A stretch of 64,000 bases of DNA, taken from contig JAGOAJ010000003.1 of assembly GCA_017983955.1 (NCBI GenBank), forward strand, positions 92,307 through 156,306, given 5' to 3'. Position numbers and translations under genes: made by a program. The notes beneath the pieces are model-generated. The model made no database searches. It was not told the origin of the DNA and saw only the letters and a program-made list of their open reading frames with translations. The DNA is from Burkholderiaceae bacterium. GTDB lineage: Bacteria > Pseudomonadota > Gammaproteobacteria > Burkholderiales > Burkholderiaceae_B. Shown piece after piece: positions 25,476 through 33,156 of this stretch; position 1 is the stretch's first letter; each line of letters begins with the position of its first letter.

Positions 25476-26126
25476 ATGACTACTAGGATCAAGATCGATT
25501 TTGTCTCTGATGTATCCTGTCCGTGGTGCGCCGTGGGCCTTAGTTCGCTGGAAGTTGCGCTAGCCCGGCTAACTGGCAAGGTCCAGGCCGAGATTCATTT
25601 CCAGCCCTTTGAGTTGAACCCGGATATGCCGCCCGAAGGGCAGGACACGGTCGAACGACTTGCCCGTAAGTATGGAATGACGCCGGAACAGGTACGCAGC
25701 AATGGCGAGGCCATCACGGTACGAGGCCGCGAGGTCGGCTTCACATTCAATATGGACAAACGAACCTATACATACAACACCTTCGACGCGCATCGACTCC
25801 TGCACTGGGCCGACCTGGAAGGGCATCAACTAAAGCTAAAGCATGCGCTGTTGAAAGCATATTTCACCGACGGCGAAAATCCCAGCGCACACGATGTTCT
25901 AATCAGGCTGTGCAGCGAGTCGGGACTTGATGCCGAACGCGCACGCAAAATTCTGGAATCCGATGAATACGCCGCAGATGTCCGCGAGCGCGAGCGTTTC
26001 TATGCAGAGCAGGGGATCAATTCTGTACCAGCCATTATTATTAATGATAAGCATCTTATCCAAGGCGGACAAACGCCTGACGTATTCGAACAGGCACTGC
26101 GCCAGGTCTCAGGTATTGGGGCTTAG
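25476..26126 (+). CDS. DsbA family oxidoreductase, FrnE type
   Basis: A 216-residue thioredoxin-fold protein with the active site C15-P-W-C18 right after the first strand, and the helical insertion typical of FrnE/2-hydroxychromene-2-carboxylate isomerase-like DsbA proteins. No signal peptide is present, so it acts in the cytosol, probably in disulfide exchange under stress. ATG 25476 is preceded by TGGAG; an upstream in-frame start at 25434 is unlikely. It is followed after 6 bases by a TlpA-like membrane protein, suggesting a redox operon. Confidence 0.9.
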   Translation: MTTRIKIDFVSDVSCPWCAVGLSSLEVALARLTGKVQAEIHFQPFELNPDMPPEGQDTVERLARKYGMTPEQVRSNGEAITVRGREVGFTFNMDKRTYTYNTFDAHRLLHWADLEGHQLKLKHALLKAYFTDGENPSAHDVLIRLCSESGLDAERARKILESDEYAADVRERERFYAEQGINSVPAIIINDKHLIQGGQTPDVFEQALRQVSGIGA

Positions 26127-26132
26127 TAATTA

Positions 26133-26936
26133 ATGGGTATGCTGTCAGTCGGGCCTTTGGCCATTCCGCATGGAGTTTTTGCTGGTCTACTGGCATTTTT
26201 AACGTTCACGATACTGGTGTCCTTTGCTGCGCGTCGTATCGATCAAAAGCTGGAACGTTGGTCGACCATTGCCTTGGTAGCCGGAGCGGTTGTAGCCAGG
26301 GCCGTCTACGTGGCACTTCATTGGGCTACATTTTCGAACGATCCGCTGCGTGCGCTCATGTTGTGGCAGGGCGGGTTCGAATGGTTTTCGGGAGCTGCAA
26401 CTGCGATTGTTTCCGCCTTGCTTCTGATTCGCTCGTGGCGCAGCCGCGGGGTGGCGATGGCGATTCTGGCTATAAGTGCACTTGTGTGGGTAGCTACGGT
26501 AGCCATACTTAACGACACAAATAGCGCAGTACCGCTACCTGATATCACTGTAAGTAGCTCAGCTGGCACAGATATTAAGCTGCGCAGTTATGCTACTGGT
26601 CCTGTTGTCGTGAACTTGTGGGCCACATGGTGCCCGCCCTGCAGGCGTGAGCTACCCGCGATGGTAGCCCAGGCAGCCGCAAGCCCAAGTGTGCCATTCC
26701 TTTTTGTGAATCAGGCAGAAGACCCGGCCACCGTACAGGCTTTCTTAAAGCAGCAAGGACTCACTCTAGAGCATGTCCTGTTCGATACAGGTTCTAAACT
26801 GGCTCGCGAATTACATACCGTGGGGATACCAATAACTTTCTTCTTTTATGACGGAATGATGGTGGATCTGTATGCCGGTGAAATATCCCCTGAAGCCTTG
26901 CGGCAGAAGACAAAAGCACTTATTAACGCTAGATAA
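26133..26936 (+). CDS. TlpA-like thiol-disulfide reductase with Lgt-like membrane domain
   Basis: 267 residues in two parts. The first ~130 form several membrane spans resembling the start of prolipoprotein diacylglyceryl transferase (GPLAIPHGVFAGLLAFL, WQGGFEWFSGA) but too short for a full enzyme. A periplasmic TlpA/ResA-type thioredoxin domain follows, with W166-C-P-P-C170 and the cis-Pro loop GIPITFFF. It likely keeps cysteines of exported proteins reduced, for instance cytochrome c haem-binding cysteines, and a dihaem cytochrome is the next gene. Membrane topology is inferred from hydrophobicity only. Confidence 0.85.
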   Translation: MGMLSVGPLAIPHGVFAGLLAFLTFTILVSFAARRIDQKLERWSTIALVAGAVVARAVYVALHWATFSNDPLRALMLWQGGFEWFSGAATAIVSALLLIRSWRSRGVAMAILAISALVWVATVAILNDTNSAVPLPDITVSSSAGTDIKLRSYATGPVVVNLWATWCPPCRRELPAMVAQAAASPSVPFLFVNQAEDPATVQAFLKQQGLTLEHVLFDTGSKLARELHTVGIPITFFFYDGMMVDLYAGEISPEALRQKTKALINAR

Positions 26937-27008
26937 GTAGCGATATAAAGGCGGGTTGGCACGTATACTGTGTCAATGGCGCTGATCCGCTCAAAACAGG
27001 GGAAGGAC

Positions 27009-27875
27009 ATGCTGAATATTTCATGCTTGGCCACATTTTGTTTAGTTGCAGCCACCACCGGAGTAGCGCAAGGGCAGGACAGCGAAGAACTACTTGCGCG
27101 CGGCAAATACCTGGCCAATGGGCCTGTGGCTTGTGCCAACTGCCATATGCCGCGTGGCGATCACGGCCAGCCTTTATACGACAAGGGTCTTTCGGGCGGG
27201 ATGCGTATTGATGATCCCATGTTTATTGCCTATGCGCCCAATATCACCCCTGACGACAAAACCGGGATAGGGCTGTGGACGGATGCACAACTGGCCAAAG
27301 CCATACGCGAGGGCGTCCGGCCCGACGGCAGCATCATAGGGCCCCCCATGCCAATTTCGTTTTATCGGAATTTGTCTGACTCTGACTTGGCCGCCATTAT
27401 TGCGTACATCAAAGTGCAGCCGGCCGTTGAACATATGGTGGAAAAGTCGGTTTATAAAATACCGCTGCCGCCCAGCTATGGACCGCCAGTCCATGGGGTT
27501 AACACCCCATTATCAACCGACACCTTGGTATACGGGCAGTATCTGGCTGACATTTCCCACTGCATGGACTGCCACACGCCACGCAACAGCAAAGGCATGT
27601 TAGAACATGCCTACGAGGGGGCCGGCGGGCAGGTATTTAGCGGCCCATGGGGAGAAAGCGTAGCGCGTAATCTTACCCAAGATAAAACGGGTTTGAAAAA
27701 CTGGAGCAACGCTCAGATCATTAATGCCATTCGGCATGGTGTCGACCGCGACGGCGTGCACTACCACCCGCCCATGGCCTTTGACTGGTATGAAAATATT
27801 AACGACACTGACATGGCTGCGCTGCTTGCCTATTTGCACTCCCTACCGCCGCAACCATTTGGCGGCAAGAAATAA
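27009..27875 (+). CDS. periplasmic di-haem cytochrome c
   Basis: A 288-residue c-type cytochrome with a signal peptide ending near residue 21 (GVAQG-Q). Two haem-binding motifs are present, C42-A-N-C-H46 and C185-M-D-C-H189, one per similar half, each followed by a YxxNITPD/NLTQDxxTG region. It resembles cytochrome subunits of alcohol or gluconate dehydrogenases and stand-alone di-haem electron carriers. ATG 27009 follows GGAAGG; a Met 13 codons upstream is unlikely. It may receive electrons from an unknown periplasmic dehydrogenase encoded elsewhere. Confidence 0.9.
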   Translation: MLNISCLATFCLVAATTGVAQGQDSEELLARGKYLANGPVACANCHMPRGDHGQPLYDKGLSGGMRIDDPMFIAYAPNITPDDKTGIGLWTDAQLAKAIREGVRPDGSIIGPPMPISFYRNLSDSDLAAIIAYIKVQPAVEHMVEKSVYKIPLPPSYGPPVHGVNTPLSTDTLVYGQYLADISHCMDCHTPRNSKGMLEHAYEGAGGQVFSGPWGESVARNLTQDKTGLKNWSNAQIINAIRHGVDRDGVHYHPPMAFDWYENINDTDMAALLAYLHSLPPQPFGGKK

Positions 27876-28009
27876 TTAACATATAATCGAATTTAGGCAA
27901 ATTGCTTTTGTTTTAATTGTTTTTATGCGCCTGTAATCGATTAAGGTGCTCGAGCCGTCGTCCCGTACCGCTTTTATATACGCGAAAACAATCAGTTCAG
28001 GACTCCTCC

Positions 28010-29602
28010 ATGAGCAACCTCCCCGCCGATCCAATTGGCGCTTCTTGGCTGGCCCTAACGTTTGGGGTTATGCCTCTGGGCCGCTTTCCTGTGCTTAGCC
28101 GGGTGGGTGGACGCCGCGCCACAGAGGTCAACGACGGATTCCGGCTGGAAACCTACCTGCAGATCATGCGGCCAGATTCAGAACCGGCCGCGCATTTGCA
28201 GTTCCATCTGCGCCACGAAGTGCCACAGATGGAGTTTCTGGCGCGACTGTTTGCACAGAGCGGCCCCGCCTTCGTTCAAGCATGGGTGGATACTGAACCA
28301 ACCGGCCAGTATTCCCGTAGGGCAGCGTTTTTATACGAATGGCTGACCGGTGACCTGTTACAGGTGCCACAGCGGCTGGGTGGCAACTATGTCGATGCAA
28401 TGGATGGCTCCAAATTGGTGGTTGCTTCCGCTGATCGGGTGGTAAAGGTACAGCGTTGGCGGGTGAATGACAACCTGCCTGGTACACGGCATTTTTGCCC
28501 CTCGGTGGTGAAGACAGAAGCAGTCACACAGGCCTCGAACTTGGATGTACCTAGCCTATTTGGCAAGCTGACCGCCGAGTTCGGCGAGGATCTGTTGCTG
28601 CGCGCTGCGGTATGGATGACCTTGCGAGAGAGTAAAGCCAGCTTTGCCATTGAAGGCGAGGCGGACCAGGCGAATCGTGTCCAGCGATTTGCAGACGTGA
28701 TGGCTAGGCGAACCGGGCAAGGCGAACCACCCTTGAACGATACCGCACTTGCCGAGTTGCAGCATGAGATCCTGGGTGGAAGAACCACGATCATGAATTT
28801 TGGGATGCGACAATCTCCGGCGTTTGTCGGCGAGATGGTGCGCTACCAGGAAATTGTTCACTATGTAGCGCCGGCGGCAGCGGACGTTGCGGCAATGCTA
28901 GAAGGACTAGGGGTGTTCCTTGAAAGAACACAGGGGCAGTCGCCGGTGATGCGTAGCGCCGTAGCGGCTTTCGGCTTTGTCTACATCCACCCGTTGGCTG
29001 ACGGGAATGGCCGTGTACATCGGTTCCTGATCAATGATGTGCTGCGCCGTGATGGCGTGATTCCAGACCCAGTGATTTTGCCGGTGTCTGCTGTTATCAC
29101 GGATGATGTGGTCGAGCGGCGTGGCTACGATAGCGTACTGGATCAGGTGTCTAAGCCTTTGATGCAGGCGGTGCGTGAGCACGTCACATTCGAGCCTATG
29201 CAGACCACTTATCCGGATGGCATAGTATCGAACTTCGCGTTTAGTGGTGTTGATCAGGCCAGACCACTGTGGCGCTATCCAGATTTGGGACCGCATGTGA
29301 TCTTTCTTTCCAAGGTTATTGGCCGCACCCTTACCGAACAGATGCGCAATGAGTCTCGCTACCTGCGCAGCCACGCCCTGGCGCGCGCGGCCCTGAAGGA
29401 AATTATCGAGATGCCTGATCATCAGGCAGATCGGCTGCTGCGATCAATCGAACAGAACCGGGGCGAACTCAGTAATGCGCTTGCAAAGGAAATGCCTGTG
29501 CTGCTGGAACCAAAGGTTTGGGCGGCCATCGTCGAAGCCGTGTCGCAGGCTTTATACGAAGGCGCGCCTGCCGATGGTACCGTCACCGAACGTTTAAATT
29601 AA
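28010..29602 (+). CDS. Fic family protein (AMP-transferase)
   Basis: 530 residues. The Fic motif HPLADGNGRVHR begins at H327 and matches HPFx(D/E)GNGRxxR, with Leu in place of Phe. An inhibitory helix motif S211-F-A-I-E215-G216 fits (S/T)xxxE(G/N) and lies N-terminal to the Fic core, which makes this a class II, self-inhibited enzyme. Fic proteins transfer AMP from ATP to hydroxyl groups on target proteins. A C-terminal helical region of ~150 residues (from ~390) may be a winged helix. ATG 28010 is chosen since the frame upstream to 27917 looks non-coding. No separate antitoxin gene is needed for this class. Confidence 0.9.
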   Translation: MSNLPADPIGASWLALTFGVMPLGRFPVLSRVGGRRATEVNDGFRLETYLQIMRPDSEPAAHLQFHLRHEVPQMEFLARLFAQSGPAFVQAWVDTEPTGQYSRRAAFLYEWLTGDLLQVPQRLGGNYVDAMDGSKLVVASADRVVKVQRWRVNDNLPGTRHFCPSVVKTEAVTQASNLDVPSLFGKLTAEFGEDLLLRAAVWMTLRESKASFAIEGEADQANRVQRFADVMARRTGQGEPPLNDTALAELQHEILGGRTTIMNFGMRQSPAFVGEMVRYQEIVHYVAPAAADVAAMLEGLGVFLERTQGQSPVMRSAVAAFGFVYIHPLADGNGRVHRFLINDVLRRDGVIPDPVILPVSAVITDDVVERRGYDSVLDQVSKPLMQAVREHVTFEPMQTTYPDGIVSNFAFSGVDQARPLWRYPDLGPHVIFLSKVIGRTLTEQMRNESRYLRSHALARAALKEIIEMPDHQADRLLRSIEQNRGELSNALAKEMPVLLEPKVWAAIVEAVSQALYEGAPADGTVTERLN

Positions 29603-29658
29603 GTATACATAGAAGGAACTGGCAGTTGATGCCAAGAAAATGGTGGTGTTTATTATTT

Positions 29659-30375
29659 TTACTCCGATGTGCTTAGCGCCCAGAATGCTTGATGAATAGA
29701 CGGTTCAGCATTAAGCAGGGCGATTAGGCGATCCATGTCCTCGCCGCTTATTGATGTTGCCATAAGCGTCGCCTCGATTTCAATTTCCTCGTCGCCAAAG
29801 GGGGTGATATCCAGTTCAGCCAGGGGATAGTTTGCCAGCTCCAAAGTTTTCTCTAGTGCTGCCATGGCGCTTTGGCGTTGATGACTGGGTGTAATGATAT
29901 GGATAGTATTTGTGATCTCACTGGATTCACTATTTACAGGCAAGCGATTTATGTAATTGACAAGCGGGCGCAGCAATGTGTTTGCTGCTAAGACAAAGAA
30001 CGTCCCCAGGGCCGCCTCTATAACCAGCCCCGCCCCGGCACAAGCACCGATGGCGGCCGACCCCCACAGGGTAGCCGCAGTGTTCAATCCACGTATGCTG
30101 CCTTCTTCACGCATAATGACGCCAGCGCCTAGAAAGCCCACGCCCGAGACCACGTAAGCAATGACCCGAACCGCGCCGTCATGGCCCGCAATACGAAAGG
30201 CCATATCGACGAAGATCGCTGCGCCAACGGACACCAGGACGTTGGTGCGCAGACCTGCTGTACGTTGACGATACTGTCGCTCGAAACCGATGATGGAACC
30301 CAATATAAAGGCCGAGGTCAGGCTGATCAAGGTGTCGGCAATTTCAAACAACTGGATGTTGGCGAAGGCTTTCAT
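29659..30375 (-). CDS. mgtC: MgtC/SapB family membrane protein
   Basis: 238 residues. The N-terminal half has four to five membrane spans with family marks LGSIIGFERQYRQRTAGLRTN and GVGFLGAGVIMREEGSIRGLNTAATLW. The C-terminal ~85 residues form a cytosolic ACT-like domain. MgtC proteins help survival at low magnesium and in hosts, and in Salmonella MgtC inhibits the F1Fo ATP synthase. It starts 3 bases after the mgtE stop, so the two are one transcript. Confidence 0.9.
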   Translation of the reverse strand: MKAFANIQLFEIADTLISLTSAFILGSIIGFERQYRQRTAGLRTNVLVSVGAAIFVDMAFRIAGHDGAVRVIAYVVSGVGFLGAGVIMREEGSIRGLNTAATLWGSAAIGACAGAGLVIEAALGTFFVLAANTLLRPLVNYINRLPVNSESSEITNTIHIITPSHQRQSAMAALEKTLELANYPLAELDITPFGDEEIEIEATLMATSISGEDMDRLIALLNAEPSIHQAFWALSTSE

Positions 30376-30377
30376 TC

Positions 30378-31748
30378 TCAGACCGCTTCCGGTAGTACCA
30401 GCATCAGGTTGGCGATATTGAAGTAAATCAGTACTCCTACGCCGTCGCAGATGGACGTGATCAGTGGTGCGCTGGCCGATGCGGGATCAAGCTTGAATCG
30501 CGTTAACAAAAAGGGCAGCAACATGCCGATAACACTGCCCACAATAACGATAAGAACCATAGTGATAGAGACAATCAGTGCCACTTCAGGTCCAGCTCGG
30601 ACAAAGCCAATCAAGGAAACGGCAAAGGCCATACTTAAACCTAACAGTAGGGCGACAAGAATTTCTTTGCCTAGCATTTGCACCCAATCTTTGGCGACGA
30701 TCTCGCCGGTTGCCAAGGCTCGGACCATCAGCGTGGCGCTTTGCGAGCCAGCATTACCACCACTGTCGACAAGCAGCGGTAGGAAGAACACCAGGGCGAC
30801 CATACTTTCGATCAGACTTTCAAAATGGGCAATACCTGCCCCAGAGAAAATATTCCCAAAGACGAGAATGACCAGCCAGCCTACCCGCGTGCGGTACAAC
30901 GCGCCTATGCTTGCGTCTTTAAGGGACACGGCAAGACGACCGACCGCGCCCAATCTGAGTTGGTCCTCGGTGCTTTCTTCCTCGGTCACGTCCAGCGCAT
31001 CGTCATGCATGACGATGCCCACCATCTGACCTGCTTCGTTGACTACAGGTACGGCAATCAGGTCGTAATGGGCTATTTGGCGTGTTGCTTCAGTACGTGG
31101 CGCATTAGCCTGGGACTGTATGACTTCTTGCACCATGATATCTTCGACCACTGCGCTTGGCGCGGCAAGTATCAGGTCGCGCAAGGAAATTGCACCCACT
31201 AGGTGACGGCCCACGTCCAGGACATAAGCCTGGTAAATCGTTTCCTTGTCGGGCGCTTCCAGCCTGATGGTGTCCAGTGCCTGGGCTACTGTCTGGTCGG
31301 CTCGTAGCGTCACGTAAGCGGATGTCATAACGGAACCGACTGTACCTTCGGGATAGCTGGCCAGCAGACGGATATCTTCACGCTCAGCGTGTGCTATCCC
31401 AGGCAGCAAGGCCTGGCGTTCGGATTCGCTAAGTCGCTTATACAAGTCGGCGCGCTCGTCGTGTTCCATTTCCTCGAACAACAAAGCCAAGTCCTTGCGA
31501 CTCATCAGGCGTGCCATGTCGGCCTGCATAGCAGGGCGCAAATGCCCGAATACCGAGGCTTTACGATTGGTGCTTAGGGCAGCCAGCAGCTTCCATGCTG
31601 CGTTTAGCGGTGTTGCATTGAGCAGGTCGGCGACATCTACTGCAGGCACTTCATTGAGTAGTGTCGTGTTTATCGTGTGTGTTATGTCCTGGTGCAGGGA
31701 TTGTTGTGTTGCGTTATTCACTGTATGCATCCTGTTGCGCCCAAGCAC
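30378..31748 (-). CDS. mgtE: magnesium transporter MgtE
   Basis: 456 residues with the full MgtE layout: N-terminal helical superfamily domain (~40-140), two CBS domains (~145-265) and five membrane spans with FFLPLLVDSGGNAGSQSATLMVRALATGE, which forms the ion pore entrance, and the closing DPASASAPLITSICDGVGV. The cytosolic domains sense magnesium and close the channel. GTG 31748 is preferred to ATG 31730 because GGAG stands 9 bases before it. A 44-codon ORF ends 23 bases upstream, and mgtC follows. Confidence 0.94.
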   Translation of the reverse strand: MLGRNRMHTVNNATQQSLHQDITHTINTTLLNEVPAVDVADLLNATPLNAAWKLLAALSTNRKASVFGHLRPAMQADMARLMSRKDLALLFEEMEHDERADLYKRLSESERQALLPGIAHAEREDIRLLASYPEGTVGSVMTSAYVTLRADQTVAQALDTIRLEAPDKETIYQAYVLDVGRHLVGAISLRDLILAAPSAVVEDIMVQEVIQSQANAPRTEATRQIAHYDLIAVPVVNEAGQMVGIVMHDDALDVTEEESTEDQLRLGAVGRLAVSLKDASIGALYRTRVGWLVILVFGNIFSGAGIAHFESLIESMVALVFFLPLLVDSGGNAGSQSATLMVRALATGEIVAKDWVQMLGKEILVALLLGLSMAFAVSLIGFVRAGPEVALIVSITMVLIVIVGSVIGMLLPFLLTRFKLDPASASAPLITSICDGVGVLIYFNIANLMLVLPEAV

Positions 31749-31771
31749 GGACAGGAGCTCCAGCCTTTTTA

Positions 31772-31906
31772 TTAATCAAGCAACTGGGCACTCTGCCGGC
31801 ACAAGTCTGGGCTTGGTCGGTTAGAAAAATAGCTAGGGTTAGTGTTGCTCGCTGGCCGCTTCATTAGGCGGGCAGCGAGCGGCATCTCGTTACTGTCGTT
31901 GTTCAT
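31772..31906 (-). CDS. small ORF (44 codons) between the ACT-like gene and mgtE
   Basis: ATG 31906-31904 is preceded by AAAGGAAA with ideal spacing, and the frame ends at TAA 31774-31772, giving 44 residues with five prolines, five serines and no hydrophobic segment. It starts 11 bases after the ACT-like gene and ends 23 bases before the mgtE start. It may be a small protein or a regulatory upstream ORF; proline-rich short ORFs control mgtA and mgtCBR translation in Salmonella. No homology is known to me. Confidence 0.5.
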   Translation of the reverse strand: MNNDSNEMPLAARLMKRPASNTNPSYFSNRPSPDLCRQSAQLLD

Positions 31907-31917
31907 GATGTTTCCTT

Positions 31918-32265
31918 TTAAATGGGCAATACGGCAACAGTGCTGTCAGCTGTATTTTCGACATGAATCCGGCGTATGTTGGGGCTTTGGCCCAGCCGTA
32001 GTGCAAGTGCATTCAGCTTTGGACGTAGCTCAGACGGGCACTCCAAATTGACCGAGGTGTAGGCCAGGTGATCTGCGTCGGCACAAGAAACATAGACCCG
32101 TGAAATGGGGACATCCAACGCTTGCAGCTCGTAGTAAAGCTGTTTACGTATCGTGTTGAGCATAGTGCTTAAGCTGACGATGGTTAGCCGATAGGTAGTC
32201 GGCCGCTTTTCGTTCTGGGCGGCGCCCGAACGGTGTAACCATTGCAATAGTTTGATGGTGCGCAT
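31918..32265 (-). CDS. ACT-like domain protein related to the MgtC C-terminal domain
   Basis: A 115-residue soluble protein. Residues ~20-105 (TTYRLTIVSLSTMLNTIRKQL...NIRRIHVENTAD) have the strand-helix-strand rhythm and composition of the C-terminal ACT-like domain of the MgtC encoded in the same operon. It could be a free regulatory partner of MgtC or MgtE. ATG 32265 has AGGAGAT upstream and is favoured over the frame start at 32313. Family assignment is by eye and tentative; it heads the magnesium operon. Confidence 0.6.
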   Translation of the reverse strand: MRTIKLLQWLHRSGAAQNEKRPTTYRLTIVSLSTMLNTIRKQLYYELQALDVPISRVYVSCADADHLAYTSVNLECPSELRPKLNALALRLGQSPNIRRIHVENTADSTVAVLPI

Positions 32266-32624
32266 AGTTATCTCCTGCAAAAGGGGAGAAAACGGTGATG
32301 AATCTATAAGCATGCGCCGGCTTTTATCTATGTATGGTTGGCACGCGAACGCACACCACCAATAGGTATAGCTAAAAAAGCGATAAAAATGAATGGGGTT
32401 GAGTGGGCAACTGACTGTTGCCCGAGGCTCTCCACATCCTGGCTTAGCAGGATGTGACAGAAAAAAGGTTTCTGCTGATCCAGCTAGGCGGCGCGTGCGA
32501 TCTTAGATCGACTACATCCGTCTGTGTCCACAATTAACCTTTAAACGTTGAAAACAGGACGGATTGTAACCCGGAATGTAGGGGTTAACCAGACCTGCCC
32601 GGTTTTTAATTATTGTAGGGACCG
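32266..32624 (-). promoter_or_regulatory. long structured leader of the magnesium operon
   Basis: This 359-base gap has no gene. On the minus strand a good -10 (TACAAT, complement of 32563-32568) has a weak TGGTTA -35 at 17-bp spacing, predicting a leader of ~290 bases. Within it are two stable hairpins: 32433-32456 (9-bp stem CACATCCTG/CAGGATGTG) and 32405-32423 (7-bp stem GGGCAAC/GTTGCCC). I do not see the M-box magnesium riboswitch pattern. A regulatory role is an inference from position and structure. Confidence 0.4.
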
Positions 32625-33086
32625 CTACTGGGCTTCAGGCATAAGTGACGAGTGGTGGCTGGTGATCAGCCAATTTTTTCCATCGCGTCGATAAGTGAAG
32701 GTGTAGCGCGCTTTTGCGGTCGATCCGTCATTGAATGCGAAGGTGTACAGCCCGGTATCGATGGCGGCATTGCACTCGATAATAATATGCCGCTGGTCTA
32801 TCGTGCCAACAGGGTGCTTCTCTAGGAAGTGCTTGAAGTAGTCGACCTTGGCATCGGCTGTTACCCGCACAGTGTTAGATAGCGTTGGTAGCAAGACAGA
32901 GTCTGACGAATAACGAGCCACGACGGTTTGCGGCTGACCCGTTTGCAACGCGGCATTCCATAGTCCAAACTGATCGGCAATTTCCTGCGAAGAAGCACGG
33001 TAGCAGGTGCTTGCTGTCTGATTACTTGATGGTGTTGCGCAACCGGCCAGCAGTACTACTGCCACCGAGGTAATTAAAAGACGCAT
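32625..33086 (-). CDS. lipoprotein with SnoaL/DUF4440-like domain
   Basis: 153 residues. The first 18 are a lipoprotein signal peptide ending in the lipobox LLAGC, so Cys is lipidated after export. The rest fits an NTF2-like fold of the SgcJ/EcaC type: EIADQFGLWNAALQTGQPQTVVARYSSDSVLLPT, then YTFTYRRDGKNWLITSHHSS. Similar proteins carry out unknown binding or isomerase roles. ATG 33086 gives a normal signal peptide; the frame to 33098 adds four residues. Confidence 0.82.
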   Translation of the reverse strand: MRLLITSVAVVLLAGCATPSSNQTASTCYRASSQEIADQFGLWNAALQTGQPQTVVARYSSDSVLLPTLSNTVRVTADAKVDYFKHFLEKHPVGTIDQRHIIIECNAAIDTGLYTFAFNDGSTAKARYTFTYRRDGKNWLITSHHSSLMPEAQ

Positions 33087-33156
33087 GATAAACCCCACAA
33101 GAATTATTTTGTTACCCGCGAGTATACGGGCGATCAGCCACTTAAGAAAGCCTGGC

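Noticed and set aside
30451-31029. 192-codon frame on the + strand
   Set aside because: Antisense to mgtE; low-complexity Ser/Thr/Arg pattern typical of a shadow frame.
32266-32600. M-box magnesium riboswitch in the mgt leader
   Set aside because: Hairpins are present but the conserved M-box sequence blocks were not seen; recorded only as an unassigned leader.
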